64,000 bases of DNA from an uncultured Pelagibacteraceae bacterium (GCA_902555435.1 CACDRL010000001.1:191758-255757), one strand, 5' to 3'. Positions 13,023 through 22,900 are shown, counted from the first letter of the stretch. Numbers and translations: made by a program. Notes: generated by a model from the sequence alone, not told the origin.

Positions 13023-14789
13023 TTAAACTAAGGCTTTGCCTTTTCCTTTTATTTTATTCTCTTCTTGGTCGTTTGGCCCTAAGATCATTTGATTATGAGG
13101 TTTACCAGAAGGTATCATTGGGAAGCAATTTTCATTTGGATCCACATGACAATCAAAAATAACTGGACCATTATGATCAACCATTTCCTGAATTTTTTCA
13201 TCAAGCTCTGATGGATCATCAGCTTTAATTCCTTTACAACCATAAGCATCAGCCATTTTCATAAAATCTGGTAGTGCTTCTGAGTAACTCTCAGAATAGT
13301 TCTTCTCATGAAGAAGCTCTTGCCATTGTCTTACCATTCCCATGTACTGATTATTCAAGATAAAAATCTTTATTGGTAAATTGTATTGAACAGCTGTAGA
13401 CATTTCTTGCATTGTCATTAAAACGGATGCTTCACCAGCAATATCAATAACTAATTTTTCTGGATGAGCTACTTGAACTCCAACAGCTGCAGGCAATCCA
13501 TAACCCATAGTTCCTAATCCGCCTGAAGTCATCCATCTATTTGGTTTGTTAAATTTATAATGTTGAGCGGCCCACATTTGATGCTGACCGACTTCTGTTG
13601 TTACATAAGTATCTTTATTTTTTGTTAATTCATAAAGTCTTTGAACAGCATGCTGAGGTTTTATACTATCTTCACTATTTATGAAATTTAAAGAATTTTT
13701 GTTTCTCCATTTTTGAATTTGTTCCCACCATTTTGCAACATTTGGTTTATTTGATTTACCATTTCCATTTTTCTTTTTAACAATTGTTTTGTTAACTTTA
13801 TCAATTACTTTTGCAACATCACCTACTATTGCAAGATCTACTTTAATAATTTTATTAATTGAGGATGGATCAATATCAATATGAACTTTTTTTGAATTTG
13901 GAGAGAACTCGTCAATTTTTCCAGTGATACGGTCATCAAATCTAGCACCAATGTTTATTAACAAATCACAGTCATGCATTGCATTGTTTGCTTCATATGT
14001 TCCATGCATTCCTAGCATTCCTAAAAACTGATTATCATCTCCAGGATAAGCACCTAGACCTTGTAAAGTTGAAGTGATTGGGAATCCTGTTAATTCAACA
14101 AATTTTCTTAGAGCTTCACTTGCTTTTGGTCCTGAATTTATTACACCTCCACCGCTATATATAATTGGTTTCTTTGCTTTAGATAATAAATTAATTAACT
14201 GATCGATTTCATCGGCTGAAAACTTATTATGAGATTTACCATTAGATTTTTTCTCTTTTTTTGGTTTTTTATATTTTGCTTTTGCAAATTGAATATCTTT
14301 AGGAATATCAATTAATACTGGACCGGGTCTTCCAGTTGTTGCAACCTTAAAAGCTTCATGGATAACATCAGAAAGTTCATTAATATCTTTTACTAGCCAG
14401 TTATGTTTTGTGCATGGTCTTGTAATTCCAGTTGTATCACATTCTTGAAATGCATCTGTTCCAATTAGGTGTGTTGGAACTTGACCCGAAATACAAACCA
14501 TTGGAACAGAGTCCATGTATGCATCAGTTAAAGCAGTAACTACATTGGTCGCACCAGGGCCTGATGTAACCAAAACAACACCAGGTTTTCCAGTGGATCT
14601 TGCATAACCTTCTGCTGCATGACCTGCACCTTGCTCATGTCTTACAAGAATATGTTTAATAGATGGATGATTTTTTAACTCATCATATATTGGTAGTACA
14701 GCTCCACCAGGATAGCCAAAAATATGGTTTACCTTTTGGTCTTCAAGACACTTAAATACGATTTCTGCTCCAGTTAATAATTTTGGCAT
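13023..14789 (-). CDS. ilvB: Acetolactate synthase large subunit
   Basis: TPP enzyme; GYPGGAVLPIYDEL, HEQGAGHAAEGYAR, upstream of ilvH/ilvC. Confidence 0.97.
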   Translation of the reverse strand: MPKLLTGAEIVFKCLEDQKVNHIFGYPGGAVLPIYDELKNHPSIKHILVRHEQGAGHAAEGYARSTGKPGVVLVTSGPGATNVVTALTDAYMDSVPMVCISGQVPTHLIGTDAFQECDTTGITRPCTKHNWLVKDINELSDVIHEAFKVATTGRPGPVLIDIPKDIQFAKAKYKKPKKEKKSNGKSHNKFSADEIDQLINLLSKAKKPIIYSGGGVINSGPKASEALRKFVELTGFPITSTLQGLGAYPGDDNQFLGMLGMHGTYEANNAMHDCDLLINIGARFDDRITGKIDEFSPNSKKVHIDIDPSSINKIIKVDLAIVGDVAKVIDKVNKTIVKKKNGNGKSNKPNVAKWWEQIQKWRNKNSLNFINSEDSIKPQHAVQRLYELTKNKDTYVTTEVGQHQMWAAQHYKFNKPNRWMTSGGLGTMGYGLPAAVGVQVAHPEKLVIDIAGEASVLMTMQEMSTAVQYNLPIKIFILNNQYMGMVRQWQELLHEKNYSESYSEALPDFMKMADAYGCKGIKADDPSELDEKIQEMVDHNGPVIFDCHVDPNENCFPMIPSGKPHNQMILGPNDQEENKIKGKGKALV

Positions 14790-14841
14790 TTCGCAATCTA
14801 GCTGAAGTTGTGCTGATTGGTCAAGGTTAAGTATGGAAATT

Positions 14842-15750
14842 TTAAATTTTTTTTAAAAATTTGTTTAACTCTGATGGCTTAAGTTTAACCCAATCACTCA
14901 TGTGCCCTCTAGCCCATGTGCTTTGCCTTTTGGCGTATTGTCTGGTTTTTATCGATATTTTTTCTTTGATTTCTTCAATTTTTTTTTCATTATCTAAATA
15001 TTCCTGAATTTCATTTAATCCAATTGCTTTGCAAGCAGTCATTTGTTTTTTAATTTTGAGTTTTAAAAATCTTTTAACCTCATTCACAGCACCCATTTTA
15101 ATCATCTGTCCAGCTCTTTGATGAATTCTTTCAACCAACTCATCACGTGGGTAATCAATATAAATTTTGAAAAAGTCCTCTTCTAAATAATTTGATTTAG
15201 TATTTTTAAACCAATCATGAAGAGATTTTTTTGTAAACTTTTTAACTTCAAAAGCTCTTATTGATCTCTGGGTATCAGTAGGATTAATTTTATTTTTTGA
15301 AAGAGGATCTAGTTTTAATAATTGTTTATAGAATTTATTTTGACCAATTTTATTATTTAAATTTCTAATTTGATTTCTAAACCTAACAGGAATGTTTGGA
15401 ATTCGAACTAAACCATCAGTTAAAGCTTTAAAATAAAGCCCAGTCCCTCCAACTAGAATTGGTATTTTATTTCTTTTTCTAACTTCAATTATTTTCTTAT
15501 TTACAATTTTAAGCCAATCTCCAGTTGAAAAACTTTTCTTAGCATCTTGGAAACCATATAAATGATGTTTAATTGATTGATAATTTTTAGGGTCTGGTCT
15601 TGCTGACAAAACTTTAAGCTGTTTATAAACTTGCATACTGTCAGCATTAATAATTTCACCTTTAATTTTTTTTGCAAGTTGAATTGCAAAGCTTGATTTT
15701 CCAGATGCCGTAGGTCCTGAAATTAAAATTATCTTGGATTTCAAATCCAT
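14842..15750 (-). CDS. miaA: tRNA dimethylallyltransferase
   Basis: ISGPTASGKSSFA, GGTGLYFKAL, TRQYAKRQSTWAR. Confidence 0.97.
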   Translation of the reverse strand: MDLKSKIILISGPTASGKSSFAIQLAKKIKGEIINADSMQVYKQLKVLSARPDPKNYQSIKHHLYGFQDAKKSFSTGDWLKIVNKKIIEVRKRNKIPILVGGTGLYFKALTDGLVRIPNIPVRFRNQIRNLNNKIGQNKFYKQLLKLDPLSKNKINPTDTQRSIRAFEVKKFTKKSLHDWFKNTKSNYLEEDFFKIYIDYPRDELVERIHQRAGQMIKMGAVNEVKRFLKLKIKKQMTACKAIGLNEIQEYLDNEKKIEEIKEKISIKTRQYAKRQSTWARGHMSDWVKLKPSELNKFLKKI

Positions 15751-15752
15751 TA

Positions 15753-17168
15753 CTAATCTAATTTAACGCCGATGTATCTTCGTTGATTTTGATTGTTATA
15801 AATTGCAATTAAAATAGTTTTTTGGTTTGAGTTTACTGCTTTTTGGGAGATGTCTCTTAAATCATCTGCTGACCTAATTTTTTTCTTCTGAGCTTCAATA
15901 ATAATACTATTGATCTCAATCGAATTTACCAAAGGACTATTATTAGCCATATTGGTGATTACTAATCCTGTAGTTTGATTTGGTAATTTACGATTTTTTA
16001 TATCTTCTTTAGTTAAAGGTCTTACTGATATTCTTAAACTCTCAATAATTTCATCCAAATTATTTTCATCTTTTTTTGGATTTTCGCTTACTTTGAAATC
16101 ATCAGATGTTTCCAATCTTCCTAACAAAACTTTTTTAGTTATTTCTTTTTTATTTCTCCAAATTTTTACATCTACATTTTTACCAACATCTGTTCTGGCA
16201 ACAATTGCTGGTAACTCTTTCATTTGCTTAATCTCAACCCCATTAAACTCTAAAATTATATCTCCAGCCTGAATACCAGCTTTTTCGGAAGGACTATTTT
16301 CAGCAACACTAGCAACTAAGGCACCTCTTGGTTTATCTAGTTCTTCAGCATCAGCAATTTCTTTCGTAACATCTTGAATTCTTACACCTAACCAACCTCT
16401 TTTAGTTTCTCCAAACTCAATTAGTTGTTTAATTACTTGTTGGGCACTATTTGATGGAATTGAAAATCCTATACCGATAGAACCATTTCTTCCTAAAATA
16501 GCAGTATTAATTCCAATTACATTTCCTTCCATATCAAATAAAGGTCCACCTGAATTTCCTGAATTGATTGATGCATCTGTTTGAATAAAATCCTCATATC
16601 TTGATAATCCAATTGATCTGTTTCTCGCTGAAATAATTCCGGCGGTTACTGTTCCACCAAGACCAAATGGATTTCCAATCGCTAACACCCAATCACCAAT
16701 TCTTGCCTTATCAGAATCCCCAAAACCAACAGGTTTGAATTTCTCATCTGTTTCTAATTGTAGCACAGCAATATCCATCAAAGGATCAGCACCAAGAACC
16801 TTTGCTTTATATTCCTGGTCTCCATTAACTCTTACAATAATATCATCAGCATCTTGAATTACGTGATTATTTGTTACCACAATTCCATTTTCATCTATGA
16901 TAAATCCAGAGCCTAAAGCTGCTGATTTTCTTTCTTGAGGGGTTCCAAATTCTTTAAACATATCTTCAAATGGTGAACCTGGTGGGAATTGAAACGGAAG
17001 AGGGTTGCTATTAGTAACTACAGTAGTTGATGTAGAAATATTTACTACAGATGGCATCAGTTTTTCTGCAAGATCTGCAAATGACGCTGGAACAGGTTTG
17101 GAGTTTGATTGTATTGAAATACTTAAAGAAAATACAATTGTTAAAAATATAAGTTTTAATTTTTTCAT
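15753..17168 (-). CDS. degP: DegP/HtrA (Do-like) periplasmic serine endopeptidase
   Basis: Signal peptide, GSGFIIDENGIVVTNNHV, GNSGGPLF catalytic motif, two PDZ regions. Confidence 0.95.
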   Translation of the reverse strand: MKKLKLIFLTIVFSLSISIQSNSKPVPASFADLAEKLMPSVVNISTSTTVVTNSNPLPFQFPPGSPFEDMFKEFGTPQERKSAALGSGFIIDENGIVVTNNHVIQDADDIIVRVNGDQEYKAKVLGADPLMDIAVLQLETDEKFKPVGFGDSDKARIGDWVLAIGNPFGLGGTVTAGIISARNRSIGLSRYEDFIQTDASINSGNSGGPLFDMEGNVIGINTAILGRNGSIGIGFSIPSNSAQQVIKQLIEFGETKRGWLGVRIQDVTKEIADAEELDKPRGALVASVAENSPSEKAGIQAGDIILEFNGVEIKQMKELPAIVARTDVGKNVDVKIWRNKKEITKKVLLGRLETSDDFKVSENPKKDENNLDEIIESLRISVRPLTKEDIKNRKLPNQTTGLVITNMANNSPLVNSIEINSIIIEAQKKKIRSADDLRDISQKAVNSNQKTILIAIYNNQNQRRYIGVKLD

Positions 17169-17169
17169 A

Positions 17170-17355
17170 TTAACTTTTAATTAAATAAACAATTACAAAA
17201 CCTATAACTGCAAAAATAAGTCCACCTGATCTCAGCTGACTATCTTTGATTAGTTCAAGTTTTTTAAGCATACTTTTCATTTTTGCTGGAAATAAGGCAT
17301 ATAAAATTCCCTCTATAAATAAAAAAAGACCAAAAGCTATGACTAGCTCATTCAT
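17170..17355 (-). CDS. DUF2065 family small inner-membrane protein (YjeT-like)
   Basis: 61 aa, two TM segments, between hflC and degP as commonly seen for DUF2065. Confidence 0.8.
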   Translation of the reverse strand: MNELVIAFGLFLFIEGILYALFPAKMKSMLKKLELIKDSQLRSGGLIFAVIGFVIVYLIKS

Positions 17356-17362
17356 CTAAAAA

Positions 17363-18235
17363 TTATTGTTTAATATCGGGATTTGTATTTCCAAAAAATT
17401 TAAAAAATTCACTATCTGGAGACAAGATCATTGAGGTTTCACCCGCAGTAAATGCTTTGCTATAAGACTGCATGGATCTATAAAAAGAAAAGAATTCAGG
17501 GTCCTGACCAAAGGCATCTGCAAAGATTTTATTTCTTTCACCATCACCTTCACCCTTCATGATTTCTGATTGTTTTTGAGCATCAGCCAATATCACTGTT
17601 ACTTCTTTATCGGCTGTTGAAGTAATTGTTACTGCCATCTCAGCTCCTTTTGCTCTAAATTCCTTTGCTTCTCTTTCCCTTTCTGTCTGCATTCTTCTAT
17701 AAATTGCATCACTGTTTGCTTGTGGAAGATCTGCTCTTTTAATTCTTACATCAACAATACTAATACCAAAATTTTGTGCTTCGTTATTAACACCTTCTTT
17801 AATTAAAGACATTTGTTTTGATCTATCTTGTGATAACAAAGTTTGTAATTCTTCTTGACCCAAAACATTTCTTATTCTTGAGTTGATAATTGTAGATAAT
17901 CTTGATCTTGCAACTCTTTCATCTCCAACGGAAATATAAAATTTTAAAGGATCAACTATTTGAAATCTTGCAAACGCATCAACAATTAATCGTTTTTGAT
18001 CAGAAGCGATTACTTCCTCTGGTGGAGTGTCTAAATTTAAAATTCTTTTATCTAAATAAACAACGTTTTGAATAAATGGAATTTTAAAATTTAAACCTGG
18101 TTTCATTATAATTCTTTTTGGATCACCAAACTGAAGGATTATCGCTTGATTTACTTCTTTAACTATAATTACTGATAAATACGCTACAACACCAATTAAA
18201 ACTAATATTCCAGCTACTAATTTTCCAGCTTTCAT
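17363..18235 (-). CDS. hflC: FtsH protease modulator HflC
   Basis: SPFH/band 7 protein; VNQAIILQFGDPKRI, paired with hflK. Confidence 0.94.
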   Translation of the reverse strand: MKAGKLVAGILVLIGVVAYLSVIIVKEVNQAIILQFGDPKRIIMKPGLNFKIPFIQNVVYLDKRILNLDTPPEEVIASDQKRLIVDAFARFQIVDPLKFYISVGDERVARSRLSTIINSRIRNVLGQEELQTLLSQDRSKQMSLIKEGVNNEAQNFGISIVDVRIKRADLPQANSDAIYRRMQTEREREAKEFRAKGAEMAVTITSTADKEVTVILADAQKQSEIMKGEGDGERNKIFADAFGQDPEFFSFYRSMQSYSKAFTAGETSMILSPDSEFFKFFGNTNPDIKQ

Positions 18236-19342
18236 TTAATTTGTCTCTTTCTTTTTTAATTCTGGTAGCGGTAAATACGGGACCACACCTGAACCAGACT
18301 CTTTATCTATAATAATTTTATTTATATCTGCCAAAACAGTTTCCATCGTTTCTAAAAACATTCTTTCTTGAGTAACTTGTTTTGCTTTTGCATATTCATT
18401 GTAAATTGCTAAAAATCTACTAGCCTCACCTTCTGCTTTAGCAACAACCTCTTTTTTATATGCTTCTGCAGCCTGTAAAATTTTTTGTGCTTCCCCTCTT
18501 GCTCTTGGAATGACATCGTTAGCATAAGCTTCAGCTTCGTTCTTTGATCTTTCCATATCTGCTCTTGCAGCTTGAACATCTCTAAATGCATCAATTACTT
18601 GATCAGGTGGGTCGGCTTTTTGAGTTTGTACTTGTGTAATTTGAATTCCACTTTCATAATCATCTAAAATGCTTTGAATGATTTCCTGTGTCTCAATCTC
18701 AATTTTAGATCTACCTTCTGTTAAAATTGGTTGAATATCACTTTTAGCAATTACTTCCCTCATTGCTGTCTCTGCAGCAGCTTTAACAGTTCCTATAGGA
18801 TCTTGAATTTTAAATAAAAAGTTTCCTGCATCTTTGATAACCCAAAATACCGAAAAATCTATGTTTACAATATTTTCATCACCAGTAAGCATTAGGCTTT
18901 CTTGAGGAACATCAGCAACTCCCCCACCTGTAGAAAACCCACTGTCTCTCTCCGATCTAAATCCAATATCAATTCTATTTACTTTTGTTACTTTTGGAGT
19001 TTGAACAGTTTCAACTGGAAAAGGAATATGATAATTTAATCCTGGTTGCGTAGTTTTAACAAATTTTCCAAATCTAAGAACAACGCCCTGTTCATCTGGT
19101 AATACTCTATAAAGTCCGCTTGCAAGCCATACAAAAGCTAAGACTAATAAAATTAATCCAATAGATTTACCTCCAGATGATTTTCCACCGGGTAAGAATT
19201 TTTTAATCTTATCTTGAAATTCTCTTATAATTTCATCTACGTTCGGTGGTGTTGGTCCTCTTCCTGAACCATTTCCTCCACTGCCTCCTCCAGGGGGTGC
19301 ACCCCACGGGCTTCCACCTCTTCCTTTGAAATCATCTGACAT
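18236..19342 (-). CDS. hflK: FtsH protease modulator HflK
   Basis: Gly-rich N-terminus, PDEQGVVLRFGKFVKTTQPGLNYHIPFP; start probably MSDDFKGRG (19342). Confidence 0.95.
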   Translation of the reverse strand: MSDDFKGRGGSPWGAPPGGGSGGNGSGRGPTPPNVDEIIREFQDKIKKFLPGGKSSGGKSIGLILLVLAFVWLASGLYRVLPDEQGVVLRFGKFVKTTQPGLNYHIPFPVETVQTPKVTKVNRIDIGFRSERDSGFSTGGGVADVPQESLMLTGDENIVNIDFSVFWVIKDAGNFLFKIQDPIGTVKAAAETAMREVIAKSDIQPILTEGRSKIEIETQEIIQSILDDYESGIQITQVQTQKADPPDQVIDAFRDVQAARADMERSKNEAEAYANDVIPRARGEAQKILQAAEAYKKEVVAKAEGEASRFLAIYNEYAKAKQVTQERMFLETMETVLADINKIIIDKESGSGVVPYLPLPELKKKETN

Positions 19343-19393
19343 ATGCAAAAGTATATAGTGTCTTTATTATAAAAAACAAGTAATGATAGTTTT

Positions 19394-20218
19394 ATGACTG
19401 ATAAAAAGCCAGAACTTAGTGACGCAATGAAAAAGAAGCTGGAGCCTAAGAAATTTACAAAAAATCCAATCTTAGGAACAAAATTTACTATCGCAATTTC
19501 TAGTGCAAAAGGAGGTGTGGGTAAATCAACATTTGCAACAAACCTAGCTTTAGCTTTAAAAAAAGTTGGATGCAAAGTTGGATTGTTAGATGCTGATATT
19601 TATGGTCCTTCTGTACCAAAAATGTTTAACATTAATGAAAAACCAAAAAGTGATGGTCAAAAATTAGATCCTATAACAAAATATGACATTCAATGTATGT
19701 CGATTGGATTTTTAGCAGATCAGCAAACTCCGATGATTTGGCGTGGTCCAATGGTAACTAGTGCAATTAAAACTTTTACTCAAAAGGTTAATTGGAAAGA
19801 TTTAGATTTTATAATTGTTGATATGCCTCCAGGAACTGGTGATACTCAATTAACATTTTCACAAGAAATTAAAATGGATGGCGCAATCATTGTATCAACT
19901 CCACAAGAAGTTGCCCTTTTAGATGTAAAAAGAGGAATTAAAATGTTTGATAAACTTGGAGTTAAAATTTTAGGTTTAGTTGATAACATGAGTTTTTTTG
20001 TTGGAGATGATGGAAAGAAGTACAAAATATTTGGAGAAGGTGGAGTTAAAAAAACTGCTGAAGAATTTCAAAAAGATTTTTTAGGAGAAATACCAATAAA
20101 TCCTGAAGTTGGAAACTCTGGTGATCAAGGAAAACCAATAGTCGAGTCGAAACCGGACCACGAGATTTCAAAAATATATTTGGATTTTGCTGAAAAGATT
20201 AAATCAACTTATCTTTAA
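19394..20218 (+). CDS. mrp: Mrp/ApbC family P-loop ATPase (Fe-S cluster carrier)
   Basis: [43 protein letters not shown]. Confidence 0.95.
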   Translation: MTDKKPELSDAMKKKLEPKKFTKNPILGTKFTIAISSAKGGVGKSTFATNLALALKKVGCKVGLLDADIYGPSVPKMFNINEKPKSDGQKLDPITKYDIQCMSIGFLADQQTPMIWRGPMVTSAIKTFTQKVNWKDLDFIIVDMPPGTGDTQLTFSQEIKMDGAIIVSTPQEVALLDVKRGIKMFDKLGVKILGLVDNMSFFVGDDGKKYKIFGEGGVKKTAEEFQKDFLGEIPINPEVGNSGDQGKPIVESKPDHEISKIYLDFAEKIKSTYL

Positions 20219-21146
20219 GATCAAAAGCAGTCATTAATTCATTCCACTCTCTTTTAGAAAGACCTGAACTCTCAACATCTACATTTTCACCTTTAATAAG
20301 TTTTTGAATTATAACTTTGCCTTTTGCAGAGACCTCTGTTCCACCTACTCTATAATCCATAAATGCATCATAAGTTATTGGTACCCATTTTTTTACTGTA
20401 TCTAACATTATATCTGCATAAACTCTAATTTCGTACTGAGCATGACTGTCAGCTCTTAACCTTAAAAAATTCATTAAATTTAATAAATCGGTTTTCCAAT
20501 ACCACTGTGTATAAGTATTCAAAGTTAAGTTCATTCTTGCAAGCTCTCTTGCTAATCCTTTTTTATTCTCATCAATTGTTGAACCATCATATCTTTCATT
20601 AAGCATTGTCTCATAATTGTCATAAGTTCTCTCTGCATCACTTTTTAAAAGTTCTAGAACTTCTTCAGCCTGTTTTCCTTCAAGGACATCTCCTCTTCCC
20701 TGTCGATTGCTAGTTGACTGTGCTGCTAAATTTTCTTTAGATGGTAAGTAGAATTCTTTATCAAGAATTGAATATCTTGCAGAGTATTCATTTACATTTG
20801 CTGTTCTATGCCTAATCCACTGTCTTGCAATAAATATTGGAAGTTTAATATGATATTTAATTTCACACATTTCAAATGGCGTACTGTGCCAATGTCTCAT
20901 CAAATATTTTATCAAACCTTTGTCTGTTGAAACTTGCTTCGTCCCTTTTCCATAAGATACTCTTGCAGACTGAACTATAGAAGTATCATCTCCCATATAA
21001 TCAACCACCCTTACAAATCCATGGTCTAGGGCTGGCAGAGCTTCATAAAGTATTTTTTCAAGCTCTGGAGCGGTAACTCTTTTGGTTTGATTACTCTGAG
21101 ATTGTTGATTTTTTATTTCTTCTGATTGTTCTTTGGTTAATTTCAT
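20199..21146 (-). CDS. thyX: FAD-dependent thymidylate synthase ThyX
   Basis: [15 protein letters not shown] (ThyX RHRxxSxNxxSxR-like motif); proposed true start [12 protein letters not shown] at 21146. The 41 upstream codons in the ORF track are antisense to the tmRNA gene and its promoter. Confidence 0.95.
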   Translation of the reverse strand: MKLTKEQSEEIKNQQSQSNQTKRVTAPELEKILYEALPALDHGFVRVVDYMGDDTSIVQSARVSYGKGTKQVSTDKGLIKYLMRHWHSTPFEMCEIKYHIKLPIFIARQWIRHRTANVNEYSARYSILDKEFYLPSKENLAAQSTSNRQGRGDVLEGKQAEEVLELLKSDAERTYDNYETMLNERYDGSTIDENKKGLARELARMNLTLNTYTQWYWKTDLLNLMNFLRLRADSHAQYEIRVYADIMLDTVKKWVPITYDAFMDYRVGGTEVSAKGKVIIQKLIKGENVDVESSGLSKREWNELMTAFDLKDKLI

Positions 21147-21154
21147 GATTATTA

Positions 21155-21182
21155 TTGAATCTGTTGAAATTACTTTTATATT
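21155..21182 (+). promoter_or_regulatory. Candidate sigma-70 promoter for tmRNA (TTGAAT - 16 nt - TATATT)
   Basis: -35-like TTGAAT at 21155-21160 and -10-like TATATT at 21177-21182; predicted start about 21188 matches the inferred acceptor-piece 5' end. AT-rich background limits specificity. Confidence 0.45.
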
Positions 21183-21187
21183 ATTAA

Positions 21188-21445
21188 CGTTGGATTTCCA
21201 ACTACGACGATAAACGAATTTCGTAATAACCATTGCGGACGTGGGGGCAGTACCCACCACCTCCACCATTACAACTTACGGGGGTGAACTAGAATCGACG
21301 AATGACTAAAAGCTATTCTTTCGTTCGGGATTGTTCCACCGTAACGGGCTAATTTATAATTGCTAACGAAAGTTACGCACTTGCTGCATAATTAACTTAG
21401 TTAATTAAGCACGGGGTCCGGGGCACCTGGCAACAGAACGCCCCT
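21188..21445 (+). ncRNA. ssrA: Circularly permuted two-piece transfer-messenger RNA (acceptor piece about 21188-21268, internal spacer 21269-21279, coding piece about 21280-21445)
   Basis: ...GGACGTGGGGGCAGTACCCACCACCTCCACCA ends at 21268; 11-nt spacer; GGGGGTGAACTAGAATCGACG starts at 21280. 5' GGGGGUG pairs with 3' CACCUCC (G3.U wobble kept). Tag ORF 21362-21391 GCT AAC GAA AGT TAC GCA CTT GCT GCA TAA = ANESYALAA*. Downstream GGGGCACCTGGCAACAGAACGCCCC stem. Confidence 0.95.
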
Positions 21446-21484
21446 TCTCATTTGTTAATTTATATAATAAACAAAACAACTCTT

Positions 21485-22900
21485 ATGATAAAACTAATAA
21501 AAAAAAATTTTACTTATTTCTTAATAGTCTTTTTAACAATCCTGCTCGTAACTGGATACTTTGTAAATAGAGAGAATTCTTTTTCAAAAAAAAATGAAAT
21601 TGCAAACTTTGCTAAGCAATTAAATATTAGGAATGATCAGATAGTAAAAATTCAAGAAAATTTATTTAAGGATGGAAAAAATATTAATGATTTGATTAAT
21701 GAAAAACAAATTACTTTTGACAAAATATTTGCGAATAAAAAATTAGATGAAGTTATTGGTGATCATTTTTCAAAAGATTATAAAAATAATAATAACTTAA
21801 ACCAATATCTGGTCTCAAAATATAAAACTAATGATATGTTGTTTACAGGGAATATTGGAGCAACTGCTACTGGTTACCTAGATTTTTTTAACAAAGATCA
21901 AAATTTATTAATGACAACATATGATGGGATTTTTGCATACTCAGATATAAAAAATATTGAAAATTTTAAAAAAATTAAATCTAACTTTAGAGATTTCATA
22001 AATTATGATGAATTTCATTTTCATCTTCAATATGGAATTAAGGATATATTTGTAAATAAAAATATAGTTTACATATCTTATATCGATGAAGAATCAGAAG
22101 ATTGTTTTGATCTAAAAATAATTTCTGCAAATATTAATGTTGATTTTTTAAGCTTTGAAAATTTTTTTAAAACTTCTGATTGTGTTAGAGTAAATAATGG
22201 CCATGGTTTTTGGCCACACCAAGGCGCAGGGGGTAGAATTTTTCTTGTAGATGAAGATCATATTTTATTCACAACAGGTGATTTTAGAAATAGACCTTTG
22301 GCTCAAGATCCTAAAAGTGATTTTGGTAAAATTATTAAAATAAATCTTAAATCAAAAAAAGGTAAAATTGTTTCAATAGGACATAGAAATCCTCAAGGTT
22401 TATTCTATAGCAAAAGATTTGATTTTATCTTATCAACTGAGCATGGTCCCAAAGGAGGCGATGAAATAAATTTAAATCACAAACCTTTTAATCAAATAAA
22501 AAATTTTGGTTGGCCAATAGCATCTTATGGAGATCATTATCACAAAAATTATTCTGAAAAGATAATAAAAGAAGCTCCTTTAAATAAAAATCACAAAAAA
22601 TTTGGATTTAAAGAGCCAATAAAATATTTTGACCCTTCTATTGGTATAAGCGAAGTCAAGTCAATTAACGATGAAGATAATATTTTTTTTATTGGCGCTA
22701 TGGGTAATGAAATCAAAGATATGGATTTAGGACTACATTTAATTGAGTTAGATAAAAAACATAAGAAAATAATTAAACATGTATATGTCCCATTAAATGA
22801 GAGAATAAGAGACATTATTGTGTCTGAAAAAAAGGACGTTATAGTATTATTTCTTGAAACTACTTCGTCATTATTTATTTTTAAAAAACAATCTAAATAA
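21485..22900 (+). CDS. Membrane-anchored PQQ-dependent glucose/sorbosone dehydrogenase-like (GSDH beta-propeller) protein
   Basis: IGHRNPQGLFYS, STEHGPKGGDEIN motifs; N-terminal TM; start MIKLIKKNFTYF at 21485 preferred over 21452. Confidence 0.75.
   Translation: MIKLIKKNFTYFLIVFLTILLVTGYFVNRENSFSKKNEIANFAKQLNIRNDQIVKIQENLFKDGKNINDLINEKQITFDKIFANKKLDEVIGDHFSKDYKNNNNLNQYLVSKYKTNDMLFTGNIGATATGYLDFFNKDQNLLMTTYDGIFAYSDIKNIENFKKIKSNFRDFINYDEFHFHLQYGIKDIFVNKNIVYISYIDEESEDCFDLKIISANINVDFLSFENFFKTSDCVRVNNGHGFWPHQGAGGRIFLVDEDHILFTTGDFRNRPLAQDPKSDFGKIIKINLKSKKGKIVSIGHRNPQGLFYSKRFDFILSTEHGPKGGDEINLNHKPFNQIKNFGWPIASYGDHYHKNYSEKIIKEAPLNKNHKKFGFKEPIKYFDPSIGISEVKSINDEDNIFFIGAMGNEIKDMDLGLHLIELDKKHKKIIKHVYVPLNERIRDIIVSEKKDVIVLFLETTSSLFIFKKQSK

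Noticed and set aside
15501-15689. 62-aa ORF inside miaA in another frame
   Set aside because: Overlaps a confident CDS on the same strand; composition is frame-shifted miaA.
18409-18594. 61-aa alternate-frame ORF in hflK
   Set aside because: Internal to hflK; no independent evidence.
19237-19575. 112-aa minus-strand ORF spanning the hflK/mrp divergent region
   Set aside because: Overlaps hflK in another frame and is antisense to mrp; its C-terminus is frame-shifted HflK glycine-rich sequence.
21452-21484. Upstream start MLIYIINKTTL for the GSDH-like gene
   Set aside because: Lies just after the tmRNA stem; MIKLIKKN at 21485 gives a normal membrane-anchor N-terminus.
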